64,000 nt of DNA from contig CP036279.1 of the NCBI GenBank assembly GCA_007748055.1, positions 1,178,001 to 1,242,000 on the forward strand. Reading direction: 5' to 3'. The stretch comes from Kolteria novifilia (lineage in GTDB: Bacteria; Planctomycetota; Planctomycetia; Kolteriales; Kolteriaceae). Below are positions 1 through 8,175 of this stretch, piece after piece; positions within the stretch are counted from its first letter, which is position 1; each line of letters opens with the position of its first letter. The notes beneath the pieces are model-generated. The model made no database searches, was not told where the DNA came from, and was given only the letters and a program-made list of their open reading frames with translations. The position numbers and the translations under genes are program-made.

Positions 1-155
1 CGCCCCGGTTGGCGCACCTTGCGTCCCGCCAGACGCAGTCCTTCGAACGCTTGCGGGGAGGTGACCTCGTGAACGAGCTGAAGATCGATGTAGAGTAGCG
101 CGGGGCGACCCGATTCCTGATGCACAAGGTGGGTGTCCCAGATCTTCTCAAACAT
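1..155 (-). CDS. leuC: 3-isopropylmalate dehydratase large subunit, N-terminal fragment (cut by window edge)
   Basis: Reading leftwards from the ATG at 155, the translation gives 51 residues beginning [14 protein letters not shown] and continuing through [18 protein letters not shown] to [13 protein letters not shown]. This matches the highly conserved start of LeuC/aconitase-family isopropylmalate isomerases, in which the N-terminal '[20 protein letters not shown]' stretch is diagnostic. The enzyme converts 2-isopropylmalate to 3-isopropylmalate in leucine synthesis, using a [4Fe-4S] cluster and a small subunit LeuD. The cluster ligands and the rest of the protein lie beyond the left edge. 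The upstream DNA (156 onward) is repeat-rich and has no gene, so this is probably the first gene of its transcript. Confidence 0.88.
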   Translation of the reverse strand, partial: MFEKIWDTHLVHQESGRPALLYIDLQLVHEVTSPQAFEGLRLAGRKVRQPG

Positions 156-233
156 GGTGCGGGCTGGCATCAACTTGCCTCGTCTTTTCTCTCGTCGTGC
201 GAGCTGGCGTAACTCCCCGTGCCAACCGAGGCC

Positions 234-295
234 GGGGCAAACGGTCTCCGTGCTTGTTGAGCACGGGGCAAACGGTCTCCGTGCTTGTTGAGCAC
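234..295. repeat. 31-bp tandem duplication carrying a hairpin
   Basis: Two exact copies (234-264 and 265-295) of a 31-bp unit. Each unit contains CCGTGCT-TGTTG-AGCACGG, a perfect 7-bp stem with a 5-nt loop. The array sits 80 bp upstream of the leuC start and could affect its leader transcript, but no function is visible. Confidence 0.8.
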
Positions 296-331
296 GGGGG
301 CATCCTGGTATTTCGATCTTCCTCGCCGTTC

Positions 332-389
332 GGGTGCCACCGGCTGCTTGCCAGCCAGTGGCGACGGACAGGCTGCTTGCCAGCCAGTA
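332..389. repeat. Two copies of the GGCTGCTTGCCAGCC hairpin motif
   Basis: The motif GGCTGCTTGCCAGCCAGT occurs at about 342-359 and again at 371-388. The arms TGGCTG/CAGCCA (or GGCTG/CAGCC here) can pair around a short CTTGC loop. Related copies are found at 40.92, 48.92 and 51.12 kb, so this is a dispersed intergenic family and not a local accident. Confidence 0.7.
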
Positions 390-748
390 GCAACGGGTTC
401 GGCTCCGGGATCAACGCACGGACAGCCGTCGGGATCGATCGTCTCCGGGATGGATCGCGTGTGTTCTGCTCATGATATGGCCGCCACGCGTCAAAGAAAG
501 TCCCACGGAGCCCCCAGTTGGGCCGCGGTTCCCGAGCCCGCCGAGTTGTGGGTAGGGACGCACGCTCGGGAGGAGAGGTTCACGGGCGACATTGGACACC
601 ACCATCGTTGCCATACGAACCGGGTGTCGGTGGGCGGCGCGGGTTGATCGTCCATCCGCGTTCGCGTTGCGGATAAGAGGCCCGAGGGAGTTGGCAGTTT
701 CCGTGGTTGTTGCGGAGGCCCCCTCTAACTCCCCCTTTTCGGGTACCC

Positions 749-923
749 CCGGTTGCTTCGCTACCGGGGCCGACGCAGTCGGCTGGAAGTCTCAAAGCAA
801 CGGCGGTCAACAAGCGGTGACGGCCCCGAAGGAGAACTGCTGCCGAAGACTCAGCCTCGACAGCAAGCGATCCTCGGACCAAGACCTCCAGCGGCTTCGC
901 CGCACCGGTAGCACAGCAACCGG
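749..923. repeat. 175-bp MITE-like element, copy A
   Basis: The core starts with CCGGTTGCTTCGCTACCGG (749-767) and ends with CCGGTAGCACAGCAACCGG (905-923). The reverse complement of the right end matches the left end at 17 of 19 positions, so the two form terminal inverted repeats. Inside lie further GC-rich hairpins such as GCCGACGCAGTCGGC and GCGGCTTCGCCGC. No protein is encoded. It is flanked by CCCCCTCTAACTCCCCC on the left and CCCCCTGGGAAGACAGGG on the right, which recur with other copies. Confidence 0.8.
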
Positions 924-982
924 TGCTCCCCCTGGGAAGACAGGGAAGAGACCCCCTCTATCTCCCCCTTTTTCGGGTACCC

Positions 983-1157
983 CCGGTTGCTTCGCTACCG
1001 GGGCCGACGCAGTCGGCTGGAAGTCTCAAAGCAACGGCGGTCAACGAGCGGTGACGGCCCCGAAGGAGAACCGCAGCCGAAGACTCCGCCTCGACAGCAA
1101 GCGATCCTCGGACCAAGACCTCCAGCGGCTTCGCCGCACCGGTAGCACAGCAACCGG
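983..1157. repeat. 175-bp MITE-like element, copy B
   Basis: The same element as at 749-923, same orientation, same core length and only a few base differences (for example CGCAGCCGAAG in place of TGCTGCCGAAG). It follows copy A after 59 bp of shared flank, so the two form a direct tandem pair with a 234-bp period. Confidence 0.8.
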
Positions 1158-1198
1158 TGCTCCCCGTGGGAAGACAGGGAAGAGGCCCCCTCTATCTC

Positions 1199-1278
1199 CC
1201 CCTTGGGCAAGGGGGAGCAATCGGACTGCCCCTTGGGCAAGGGGGAGCAATCGGACTGTCCCTTGGGCAAGGGGGAGT
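1199..1278. repeat. Three 30-bp CCTTGGGCAAGG hairpin units
   Basis: Units begin at 1201, 1231 and 1261. Each holds CCCCTTGGGCAAGGGGGA, whose arms CCCCTTG and CAAGGGG pair perfectly. The units are separated by GCAATCGGACTG. Single, more degenerate members of the family are found at 12534, 22507, 43121 and 43153. The array lies just downstream of the pcm stop and may act as a transcription end or RNA-stability element. Confidence 0.75.
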
Positions 1279-1314
1279 GGACGAGAGACGAACGGGGAGC
1301 GAACGGCATGCCTC

Positions 1315-1968
1315 CTACGGGGCGGGCCAGCCTTCGTTGCCGATCAAGCGGACGAATCGGCAGTCGCATAGTTCGGTGGCATGGACTTGGCCGTCGACCT
1401 TGGTGAACCGCGTCAGCTTTTGGACATCGGACTTGCCGAAGGGAATGACGAGGACACCTCCCTCGGCGAGCTGCCCGAGGAGACTCTCGGGGACCTCGGG
1501 GGCCGCCGCGGTGACGATGATCCGGTCAAAAGGGGCTTGGTCGGGCCAGCCGATAGTCCCGTCGCTGACCTTGAAGCGGACGTTGCGAAACCCGAGTCCG
1601 GCGAGCAATGTCTCCGACTTCAGCGACAGTTCGGCCAGCCGCTCGACGGTGAAGACCTCTCCCGCGAGGGTGGCGAGGATGGCGGTCTGGTAGCCGCTGC
1701 CGGTGCCGATTTCCAGCACGCGATGATGCGCCTCCAACGCGAGGGACTCGGTCATCAGGGCGACGATGTAGGGCTGGGAGATGGTTTGGCCGCTGCCGAT
1801 GCCGAGGGCCTCGTTGGCGTAGGCGCGGTGTTGGCTCATCGGCGGGACGAAGAGTTCGCGGGGGACGTGGTCGATGGCCGAGAGGACGCGATGGTCGCGA
1901 ATCCCGTCGCGCTGGAGCTCGCGAATCAGGTCCGAGCGTTGGTCGGCGAATGCCTCGGTGTCGGCCAT
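1315..1968 (-). CDS. pcm: Protein-L-isoaspartate O-methyltransferase
   Basis: This is a 217-residue cytosolic repair enzyme of the PIMT family. It transfers a methyl group from S-adenosylmethionine to L-isoaspartyl residues formed by ageing of Asn and Asp, starting their conversion back to normal peptide bonds. The family hallmarks are present: GQTISQPYIVA at 60-70, the SAM-binding motif I VLEIGTGSGYQTA at 84-96, and a late VIPFGK segment. The length is normal for the family. The ATG at 1968 lies 9 nt after the recJ stop, and GAGGG about 8 nt upstream is a good ribosome-binding site, so translation is probably coupled to recJ in one operon. The 3' end abuts hairpin repeats. Confidence 0.95.
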   Translation of the reverse strand: MADTEAFADQRSDLIRELQRDGIRDHRVLSAIDHVPRELFVPPMSQHRAYANEALGIGSGQTISQPYIVALMTESLALEAHHRVLEIGTGSGYQTAILATLAGEVFTVERLAELSLKSETLLAGLGFRNVRFKVSDGTIGWPDQAPFDRIIVTAAAPEVPESLLGQLAEGGVLVIPFGKSDVQKLTRFTKVDGQVHATELCDCRFVRLIGNEGWPAP

Positions 1969-1977
1969 GATCGACCC

Positions 1978-3726
1978 TCAATCGGTGACCCTTGAACCGG
2001 CCCGGAAGTCTTTCACTTGCAGTTCGACTTCCTTGAAGCCACGAAACTCGTTGACGATGGGACTGAAGACGACGCAGCACTTGCCGTTGTCGCTGGCGAG
2101 TTCCTCGGCCCGATCGGCCATGCCGAAGGCGATCGCTTTCATCGCCTTGCCGTTTTGCCGCACCCGAAAGCTCAAATGCCTTCCCCCGCCGCCGACGCAT
2201 TTGGGCTCGCCGACCAACTGCAGGTCCGTGGCGAGCATCACGGGAGAGGGGTTCGACAGGCCAAAAGGCTCCATCACCGCCAGCGACCGAATCAAGTCGT
2301 TGGTCAGCGTGTGCAGGGGAACTTCGACGTCGATCCGCAGCACCGGCACACGCTGTTCGGGCAGGATCCGACGATCGGCCACCTCGGTGAAACGCTCGCG
2401 AAAGGCGTCGATTTTCTCAGGCGTGATTCGCATTCCCGCGGCCATCGCGTGACCGCCACATGTGAGCAGATGCTCTTGGCAGTGCGTCAGCGCTTCCTGA
2501 ATATCGAAACCGGGAATCGACCGGGCCGACCCGCTGCCGAGTTCCTCGGAGAGAGCGATCAGGATGCAGGGCCGATGGAAACGCTCCACCATCCGGCTGG
2601 CGACGATGCCGACGACGCCCGGGTGCCACTCCTCGCTCGCGAGGACGATCGCCGCGAGGTCACCCTCCTCGCCGACCATCTCCTCGTGGAGCTTCTTCGC
2701 TTCGGTGAAGACGCGTCGTTCGAGGGTTTGCCGATCCTTGTTGGCGGTCTCGAGGTACGCGGCCAACTCGTTGGCGCGGGAAGGATCACCGGTTGTCAGC
2801 AGTTCGATCCCAAGCCGAGCTTGCCCGAGTCGGCCACAGGCGTTCAGTCGCGGGGCCAGCGTGAAGGCGACATCGCCGACCCCGAGTTGCGATTTCTCGG
2901 TGAGGCCGCAAATCCGCATCAGTCGCTGGATCCCAAGCGTTGGCGAACGCTGGATCGACTGCAAGCCGTGATGGACGATGACGCGGTTCTCGTCGCGCAG
3001 CGGCACGACGTCGGCGATGGTGGCAAGCGCGACCAGCCCCAGGGCTTCGAGCAGGAACCGTTGAAAGATCTCTCCCACGCGCTGTTGGCCGGTGTAGCGA
3101 CGGGCGAATTGCCACGCGAGCTTGAACGCGACCCCCGCGCCGCAGAGCTCGCCGAAGGGATACTCTGATCCGGGCAGTCGCGGATGCACGACGGCATCGG
3201 CCTCGGGCAGGCTCTCCTGGAATTCGTGGTGGTCGGTGACGATGAACTCGAGCCCCAGTTCGCGGGCACGCCGCGCTTCCTCGACGCTGGTGATGCCGCA
3301 GTCGACGGTGATGACCAGGTCGATCCCCTCCTCGCGCAGCCGCTGAAGCGAATCGAGATTGACGCCGTAGCCCTCCTCGAGCCGGTCGGGCACGTAGAAG
3401 CGGGGCTGCACGCCCGCCAGTTTGAGGCAACGCAACAGCACGGCCGTTCCGCACATGCCGTCGACGTCATAGTCGCCGTAGATGAGGATGTTCTTGTTGG
3501 CGGCGACGGCCTCATGCAGACGCTCGGCGGCGTCGACGGCGCCGGGCAGGCTTTCGGGATCGTGCAGCGAGGAGAGCTGACGCTGCAGGAAGCGACGGGC
3601 GTCCTCCGGTTTCTCGACGCCGCGATTGGCGAGCAAGTGCCCCACGACGGGGTGGACGCGCAGCGACTCGGCGAGCGAGAAGCCCGCTTCGCGACGATCG
3701 GGAGAGAGAATCCAACGGCGAGACAT
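1978..3726 (-). CDS. recJ: Single-stranded-DNA-specific exonuclease RecJ
   Basis: A 582-residue DHH-family 5'-3' exonuclease acting on single-stranded DNA in recombination and mismatch or base-excision repair. Visible motifs are DYDVDG (85-90), VDCGIT (141-146), TDHH (164-167) with the catalytic DHH triad, and in the DHHA1 domain GGHAMAAGMRI, followed by a C-terminal OB-like region. The N-terminal WILSPDRREAG stretch is a typical RecJ start. An upstream ATG at 3813 would add 29 residues that overlap the preceding gene's end and look non-coding, so I chose the ATG at 3726, 31 nt after the lipoprotein stop. It is followed closely by pcm. Confidence 0.95.
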   Translation of the reverse strand: MSRRWILSPDRREAGFSLAESLRVHPVVGHLLANRGVEKPEDARRFLQRQLSSLHDPESLPGAVDAAERLHEAVAANKNILIYGDYDVDGMCGTAVLLRCLKLAGVQPRFYVPDRLEEGYGVNLDSLQRLREEGIDLVITVDCGITSVEEARRARELGLEFIVTDHHEFQESLPEADAVVHPRLPGSEYPFGELCGAGVAFKLAWQFARRYTGQQRVGEIFQRFLLEALGLVALATIADVVPLRDENRVIVHHGLQSIQRSPTLGIQRLMRICGLTEKSQLGVGDVAFTLAPRLNACGRLGQARLGIELLTTGDPSRANELAAYLETANKDRQTLERRVFTEAKKLHEEMVGEEGDLAAIVLASEEWHPGVVGIVASRMVERFHRPCILIALSEELGSGSARSIPGFDIQEALTHCQEHLLTCGGHAMAAGMRITPEKIDAFRERFTEVADRRILPEQRVPVLRIDVEVPLHTLTNDLIRSLAVMEPFGLSNPSPVMLATDLQLVGEPKCVGGGGRHLSFRVRQNGKAMKAIAFGMADRAEELASDNGKCCVVFSPIVNEFRGFKEVELQVKDFRAGSRVTD

Positions 3727-3757
3727 CGACCATCCAATGGCGAACGATTGACGGAGG

Positions 3758-4177
3758 CTACTGGGGCGACGATTCCAACTCGAAGTGGAACGTCTCCCCA
3801 TAGCGTGACACATCGACGGCTAACTTGCTTTGATCGTTGTATTCAGGCGGGATGATTTGGTCTTTGACCGCGATCCGTCGGCCGGGTTTGAACTCGTCGG
3901 GCTCGGTCCGTCCGCGGTGTTCGTACGCCTGGATCGAGACGCGACTCTTGCCCGGCGTCGGGCCCTTGGAGGCGGGAATGGTAAAGGCTCCCGCTCGAAT
4001 CGGCGCGATCCCGCTGAGCCCCGGGGTGATCGGGTCGAAGTAAATGACGCCTTCCTCGACGGCGCGACCATCGAAGGTCACAGTCCCTTGGATCGGCACC
4101 CGGCGCCCTTGCCCGCACCCGGAGCACACGAGGATCGCGAACGGAAGCAGGAGTCGTCGAGCGGTACGCGCATCCAT
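3758..4177 (-). CDS. Small lipoprotein of the planctomycete carboxypeptidase-regulatory-like type
   Basis: A 139-residue predicted lipoprotein. It has a short basic N-terminus, a hydrophobic core and the lipobox VCSGC with Cys21, then IQGTVTFDGRAVEEGVIYF, a pattern seen in Ig-like domains of many small planctomycete lipoproteins ('v.GtVtydGkplp.G.V.F.P'). It ends with PPEYNDQSKLAVDVS, where the 'lP.kYn..S.L...V' tail is shared with the lipoprotein at 48481. The function is unknown. I chose the ATG at 4177 because it puts the signal peptide at the start and has AGGGA upstream. It is the first gene of a likely unit with recJ and pcm, although the functional link is unclear. Confidence 0.8.
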   Translation of the reverse strand: MDARTARRLLLPFAILVCSGCGQGRRVPIQGTVTFDGRAVEEGVIYFDPITPGLSGIAPIRAGAFTIPASKGPTPGKSRVSIQAYEHRGRTEPDEFKPGRRIAVKDQIIPPEYNDQSKLAVDVSRYGETFHFELESSPQ

Positions 4178-4427
4178 GGTGGTGTCCCTGGCGGAGCCGC
4201 TTTGGCAGACCGTCGGACGATTCGATGCCGGCTTCGAACGGTCCTCTCGGCTGACTCCGACGTCGAAGAACTCGGCCCCACGTCGCTCGTTGCCATGATA
4301 CCCGCCGCGTGTGCCTCCGGCCATGCGCCGCGGGAAATCGGGATCGGGGGATTGGCGTTGGATCCGTCTAAGAACACCGCGGGTGTCGTCCGCCCCGACT
4401 GGTCGGTGATCGGAGATACTCGTGGCT

Positions 4428-5288
4428 TCACGTAAGAGAGACCGGACTTTTGGTTTTGAGCGATGTAGTCAAAGCGTCGCAAGCGAGGTGAGTGTCCAGC
4501 AACTGGCGCCGGATCGATTCGGCCAATTTCGGCTCTTGGGCGAGGGCGACGAAGGAGTTGAGTAGGCAGCGCTCTTGGGGCTCGCCTTCGACCACTTCGC
4601 GACTCGCGACTCCGGCGATCTCGTGCACGAAAAAGCGACTGCGCGTCCGCTCCAGCGGTGCGAAGAGGTCGTCGCAGACCGTCGAGGTTCTCTCCCCGGC
4701 CAACTCCAGCCATTGTCTGCCGCTTGTCACGTCGCCGACGTCGAAGCTGGCGTGGCCGCCACTGGGAAAGCGGAGAACCGCGGAGAGCTGGGTTCCCTTC
4801 TCCGAACGCGTTTCGGTCGCGTAGATCTCGCTGGGCCGCTCGCGAAAGAAGATCCGCAGGAGTCGCACGCAGGCCCAGCAGCACGCCGACACGTCCGGGA
4901 ACTGGGACAGGACGTCGGCACTGAGGGCTAGGGTCGCGCGAACAATGGGTCGGCCTGGCTCGGCGTGCCAGTGCGAATAGATTCGCGCGGTTCGCGGATG
5001 ATGCAGCCACGGGCAGAGATCGAGCAAGACGGTCCCATGCTCGCGGGATAGGGCGATGACCGACACCCACCTCTTCAGATCGGTGGTCGGCGACGGAAGG
5101 AAGAGCACGTGACGGCCGCTTTCGATCTCCTCGAGCGCCCGGCGTCCGCGATCGACGGGCTCTCCCCCGATGAAGGCGGCCGGGAAGACATCGTCGCTCT
5201 TGCCCACCATCGCGGGCACGATCCAGTCCGGCAGCGGATCGGAACCTTTCCAGTCGATCAATCGTTTCATGGCGATGGGCAGATCCAA
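4428..5288 (-). CDS. Hypothetical protein, divergent Gfo/Idh/MocA-like
   Basis: A 286-residue protein with no firm family. Residues around 45-75 (RRALEEIESGRHVLFLPSP) resemble the 'a..AGKHVlcEKP' region of Gfo/Idh/MocA oxidoreductases. The second half, with a central sheet-like stretch, a 'D.LFAPLERTRSRFFV' segment and a C-terminal 'LLDTHLACDALTTSLKTKSPVSL', resembles their C-terminal domain. The classical N-terminal GxGxxG NAD(P)-binding loop is not visible, and the conserved EKP is replaced by LPSP. It may therefore be a degenerate, non-catalytic relative. An internal ATG at 5270 is an alternative start. The protein is Cys- and Trp-rich around position 130. The assignment is an inference from patchy resemblance. 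Confidence 0.6.
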   Translation of the reverse strand: MDLPIAMKRLIDWKGSDPLPDWIVPAMVGKSDDVFPAAFIGGEPVDRGRRALEEIESGRHVLFLPSPTTDLKRWVSVIALSREHGTVLLDLCPWLHHPRTARIYSHWHAEPGRPIVRATLALSADVLSQFPDVSACCWACVRLLRIFFRERPSEIYATETRSEKGTQLSAVLRFPSGGHASFDVGDVTSGRQWLELAGERTSTVCDDLFAPLERTRSRFFVHEIAGVASREVVEGEPQERCLLNSFVALAQEPKLAESIRRQLLDTHLACDALTTSLKTKSPVSLT

Positions 5289-5525
5289 TGCGTCCAGTTG
5301 GCGTCCGCCCCGATTCTAGCGAGTGATGGTGCCGAAGTGACTATTGCTCCGCCAAGATCTGGCTTTTGGGTGCCATTGGCCGACATTCAAGTTGGACCGG
5401 ACCACCACTGGTCGGTACCGCTCTAGCAGTCCTGTTTGGTGAATTCATTGACCAAAAGACTCTTGGGTGCCATGACCACGCTTGAGCCACCAAGGGGGCC
5501 GACCGCCGTGCGCGTCAGGCAATAG

Positions 5526-5726
5526 CCTGACCTACGGTTGGACGAACTCGATACGGCAGCTCTTGCTGACCTCTCCCCTGTGGGAGAGGTCGTCGAGCGA
5601 AGCGAGACGGGTGAGGGGATGAAATGCCTGACCTGCGGTTGGTCGAACGGCATGCGTCAGCTCTTGCTGACCTCTCCCCGTGGGAGAGGTCGTCGAGCGA
5701 AGCGAGACGGGTGAGGGGATGAAATG
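5526..5726. repeat. Tandem pair of ~100-bp units with CTCTCCC...GGGAGAG hairpin
   Basis: Units 5526-5626 and 5627-5726 are about 90% identical. Each ends with a block containing a CTCTCCC/GGGAGAG stem, then GTCGTCGAGCGAAGCGAGAC and GGGTGAGGGGATGAAATG. The hairpin arms are the same as in the adjacent 33-bp array but the flanks differ, so it is a second class built on the same core. Confidence 0.8.
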
Positions 5727-5760
5727 TGTCGTGTATCGAGGCGTTTCGTTGGAAGAGAAC

Positions 5761-5975
5761 CCCCTCACCCCTAACCCCTCTCCCACAGGGAGAGGGGAAC
5801 AAGAGGCTCACTCTCCCACAGGGAGAGGGGAACAAGAGGCTCACTCTCCCACAGGGAGAGGGGAACAAGAGGCTCACTCTCCCACAGGGAGAGGGGAACA
5901 AGAGGCTCACTCTCCCACAGGGAGAGGGGAACAAGAGGCTCACTCTCCCACAGGGAGAGGGGAACAAGAGGCTTG
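5761..5975. repeat. 33-bp hairpin array, six units
   Basis: Six near-perfect copies starting at 5778, 5811, 5844, 5877, 5910 and 5943. Each unit holds CTCTCCCACAGGGAGAGG (arms CTCTCCC and GGGAGAG) followed by GGAACAAGAGGCTCA. The left end carries the leader-like CCCCCTCACCCCTAACCCC. There are no unique spacers. The last unit stops 17 nt before the stop codon of the diguanylate cyclase gene, so the array would be transcribed as that gene's 3' end. Confidence 0.85.
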
Positions 5976-5991
5976 GGGCCTTGATGAACCG

Positions 5992-7002
5992 CTACGCCGA
6001 TTTCGCCAGACCGTCGGAGAAGACGATTTGGTTGCGCCCGCTTCGTTTCGCGATGTAGAGAGCGTCGTCGGCTTTGAGCAAAAGTTCGTCGGCGTCGCGG
6101 GCATCCCAGGGAACCGAGGCGATCCCGCCACTGATCGTGATCTGGGAAAGGACTCGGCCATCCTCGGAGGTGAGGCGGAGATGCTCGGCTTCCCGGCGAA
6201 GACGCTCGGCGTACTGGCGAACCTCGTGCGGATGGTCGCCGGTCGGCTTGGCGCGATCGTCGCAAAGAAGGACGGCGAACTCTTCTCCGCCGTAGCGACA
6301 GACGATGTCCTCGGAGCGAAAGATCGACTGCATCAACTCGCCGATCAAGCGCAGGACACGATCGCCAACCGCGTGTCCCCAACTGTCGTTGAACTTCTTG
6401 AAATGATCGACGTCGAGCATCAGCAAGCTCATCGGCCGGGGGGAGGGCTCCGCGAGCGCCTGCCGTAGGCAACGACGAAGGAAGCGGCGATTGTAGAGGC
6501 CCGTCAATTCATCCCGGTCGGCTTCCGCCCGCGCCCGTTCCATCGTGACGTGGCAATTGATGAGAAACCCGAAGCGGCGAACCAGGTGGACAAGTTGCTC
6601 CTGCAAGTCCGGCGTCAACGCGTCGGGCGAGATGGGAACGACCTCGACATCTCCCAGCAGATCGTGACTCCCCTCGATCGAGACATTCCTGGCGTCGGTG
6701 TTCGCGTCTCTGGAGTCGCGAGGGGACGCGGCGGTCACCAGGACCTCCGAGACGTCCTGGCTGCTCGCGTCGGCGCGGTAGTAGCGATCGAAACCACGTG
6801 TGTCGGTGAGCCGAATTGTGCATTCGCGGATGGGAAAGCCTTCGACGATCCATTGCCCCAGAACGCGTGCGAGTCCCGACATCGTCAGCCCCGAGGCGAC
6901 GATGGCATCGAGAGCCTCGAAACGGCTCCGAACGGTCTGTTCGGTCGCTGGTGGCGAACTTGAGAGCTGTCGCGACACTCGCTTCCTCGCAGTGAGTCTC
7001 AT
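5992..7002 (-). CDS. Diguanylate cyclase (GGDEF domain)
   Basis: A 336-residue protein predicted to make cyclic di-GMP from two GTP. The C-terminal half starts at DELTGLYNRRFL (~165-176) and includes LLMLDVDHFKKFND, the active-site loop YGGEEFAVLL (~235) and ISGGIAS. RSED lies exactly five residues before GGEEF and matches the RxxD inhibitory I-site, so feedback inhibition by product is likely. The N-terminal ~160 residues hold no transmembrane helix and no domain I recognise, but could be a degenerate GAF-like sensor. The start at 7002 is not strongly supported by a ribosome-binding site. The HD-GYP protein at 18702 is a plausible opposing enzyme. Confidence 0.92.
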   Translation of the reverse strand: MRLTARKRVSRQLSSSPPATEQTVRSRFEALDAIVASGLTMSGLARVLGQWIVEGFPIRECTIRLTDTRGFDRYYRADASSQDVSEVLVTAASPRDSRDANTDARNVSIEGSHDLLGDVEVVPISPDALTPDLQEQLVHLVRRFGFLINCHVTMERARAEADRDELTGLYNRRFLRRCLRQALAEPSPRPMSLLMLDVDHFKKFNDSWGHAVGDRVLRLIGELMQSIFRSEDIVCRYGGEEFAVLLCDDRAKPTGDHPHEVRQYAERLRREAEHLRLTSEDGRVLSQITISGGIASVPWDARDADELLLKADDALYIAKRSGRNQIVFSDGLAKSA

Positions 7003-7458
7003 TGGAGGCGGCCGAGAGAGCTACGGGAGAAACGGGGAGAGAGTGGCCGCTGGGGAGCACGTCCTCGACGTCGACACTTCATGCGCGGGATCTGTAACAG
7101 AACGGCGGGACGACGCAAGCGGACCTTGATGCAGCCTTCTCCAATCGTTTCAAACCATCAGTCTTGCACTCGTCCATGGTCGTTTGGTCCAGATTGGGGA
7201 CATGATTCGCTCACGGAGAGAGTGCCCGGTCGGCGACGGCTGGCATGGACGAGGGGGAGGAAGCCGTGCGGGCCGGGTAAGGGGTGCGAGTCAGGGAAGT
7301 CGTTCCGGTTGTAGCGACTAATCCTGTCGCAACGGTTAGTTGGAACCGGGGTGATCTCTTGACACGGCGTCGGACCCACCTAGCCTGGAATTGGGCGCTT
7401 CGTTGCAAGGGTCGATCCGCGGAAGGAGAGACCCCATCATCTCGGAGGAACTACAGCC
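7003..7458. other. Divergent intergenic region between GGDEF gene and SYY-repeat gene
   Basis: About 455 bp separating divergently transcribed genes. The right part carries a good promoter candidate for the secreted SYY protein (listed). I see no gene and no large repeat in the rest. Confidence 0.6.
7359..7386 (+). promoter_or_regulatory. Candidate sigma-70 promoter for the SYY-repeat gene
   Basis: A perfect -35 hexamer TTGACA (7359-7364) is followed, after 16 nt, by TAGCCT (7381-7386), which keeps T1, A2 and T6 of the -10 consensus. The start codon at 7459 is preceded by GGAGGAA about 8 nt upstream, giving a leader of about 65 nt. This is the clearest promoter-like site in the window, but it is assigned by eye. 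Confidence 0.45.
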
Positions 7459-8004
7459 ATGCGTCGGCATCATCTTTTATCGTGTTTCGCGGCCGCTTTG
7501 TGTGCCCTCGGCACGACCTCGAAGGCGGAAGCGGGTTGGACGGCGGTCGTCGAGACTAGCTACTACACCCCGGCCGCGGCGACCTATGTCGCGCCGACGG
7601 TGACCAGCTACTACGTCCCCGCGACGTCCTACTATGTCGCTCCGTCGGTCAGCTACTACGCGGATGCCGCCCCGGCGGTCTCCTACTACACCGCCCCGAG
7701 TGTCTCCTACTACACCACGCCGAGTGTTTCCTACTACACCGCGCCGGCCCCCGCGGTCTCGTACTACACTGCCCCAACCCCCGCGGTCTCCTATTACACC
7801 GAAGCTGCCCCCGCGGTCTCGTACTACACCACCCCGACCGTCAGCTACTCCGTCCCCGCGACGAGCTACTATGTCGCGCCGACGGTAAGCTATTCGGTGC
7901 CGGCAACGACGAGCTACTACGTGGAGCCGGCCGTCTCGTACTACACTCCCGCGGCGACAAGTTACTACGTCGCTCCGGCGGTCAGCTACTACTACACGTT
8001 TTAG
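7459..8004 (+). CDS. Secreted SYY-repeat low-complexity protein
   Basis: A 181-residue protein. Residues 1-25 form a signal peptide (basic MRRHH, hydrophobic core, AEA cleavage site). Everything after it is a low-complexity repeat with about 15 SYY blocks, usually in the form (A/T)P(A/S/T)VSYYT or ATSYYVAP, ending VSYYYTF. Tyr, Ser, Ala, Pro, Val and Thr make up nearly the whole mature chain, and it has almost no charge. I recognise no family. Regular aromatic pairs in a Pro/Ala/Val background suggest an exported structural or surface protein, which is inference. A strong ribosome-binding site (GGAGGAA) and a good upstream promoter suggest high expression. The neighbour at 8176 is also secreted and rich in Val, Pro and Tyr. 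Confidence 0.85.
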   Translation: MRRHHLLSCFAAALCALGTTSKAEAGWTAVVETSYYTPAAATYVAPTVTSYYVPATSYYVAPSVSYYADAAPAVSYYTAPSVSYYTTPSVSYYTAPAPAVSYYTAPTPAVSYYTEAAPAVSYYTTPTVSYSVPATSYYVAPTVSYSVPATTSYYVEPAVSYYTPAATSYYVAPAVSYYYTF

Positions 8005-8175
8005 CTGTCGGTTGATTCAAGTCGGCAGCGACTCGATCAACGGGCTGCAAGGCTTCGCTGACGGTCGAACTTGCGAGGGGCGCTTGACGCCCTTGGCACA
8101 ATGACTCTGGGGAACCGGCCCGTGCGGTTCCCGTCCCTGGGAAGTACTCACCGACGGAGAGGCGAGGAGTCAAGC

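Larger units (their letters stand above)
156..1314. other. Gene-free, repeat-dense intergenic block
   Basis: About 1.16 kb between leuC and pcm. It holds a 31-bp hairpin duplication, two ACTGGCTG-type hairpins, two full copies of a 175-bp element, and three 30-bp hairpin units, all listed separately. Several open frames cross it (for example 592-1371 plus), but they follow the repeats, lack family resemblance and have shadows in other frames. The leuC promoter should lie near 156-250 on the minus strand, but I could not pick convincing -35/-10 boxes. Confidence 0.7.
5289..5991. other. Repeat-rich intergenic region
   Basis: About 700 bp between two minus-strand genes. The left third (5289-5525) has no clear gene or motif beyond a few GGGTGCCA-like scraps. 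The remainder is a 100-bp tandem pair and a 33-bp hairpin array, listed separately. The open frames here, such as 5680-6468 plus and 5771-6472 minus, arise because a 33-bp period keeps frames open. Confidence 0.7.

Noticed and set aside
592-1371. A 259-codon open frame on the plus strand across the left repeat block
   Set aside because: It runs through two copies of the 175-bp element and the 30-bp hairpins, giving the same peptide twice. The repeat is open in several frames and no family or ribosome-binding site supports translation.
5680-6468. Open frames on both strands through the 33-bp array into the cyclase gene
   Set aside because: A 33-bp period without stop keeps frames open automatically; the second half is antisense to the clearly coding GGDEF gene.
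8084-8112. TTGACG...TTGGCACAATGACTCTGG as a promoter (sigma-70 or sigma-54) for the 8176 gene
   Set aside because: No -10 hexamer at proper distance from TTGACG, and the second half lacks the TTGCA part of a sigma-54 site.
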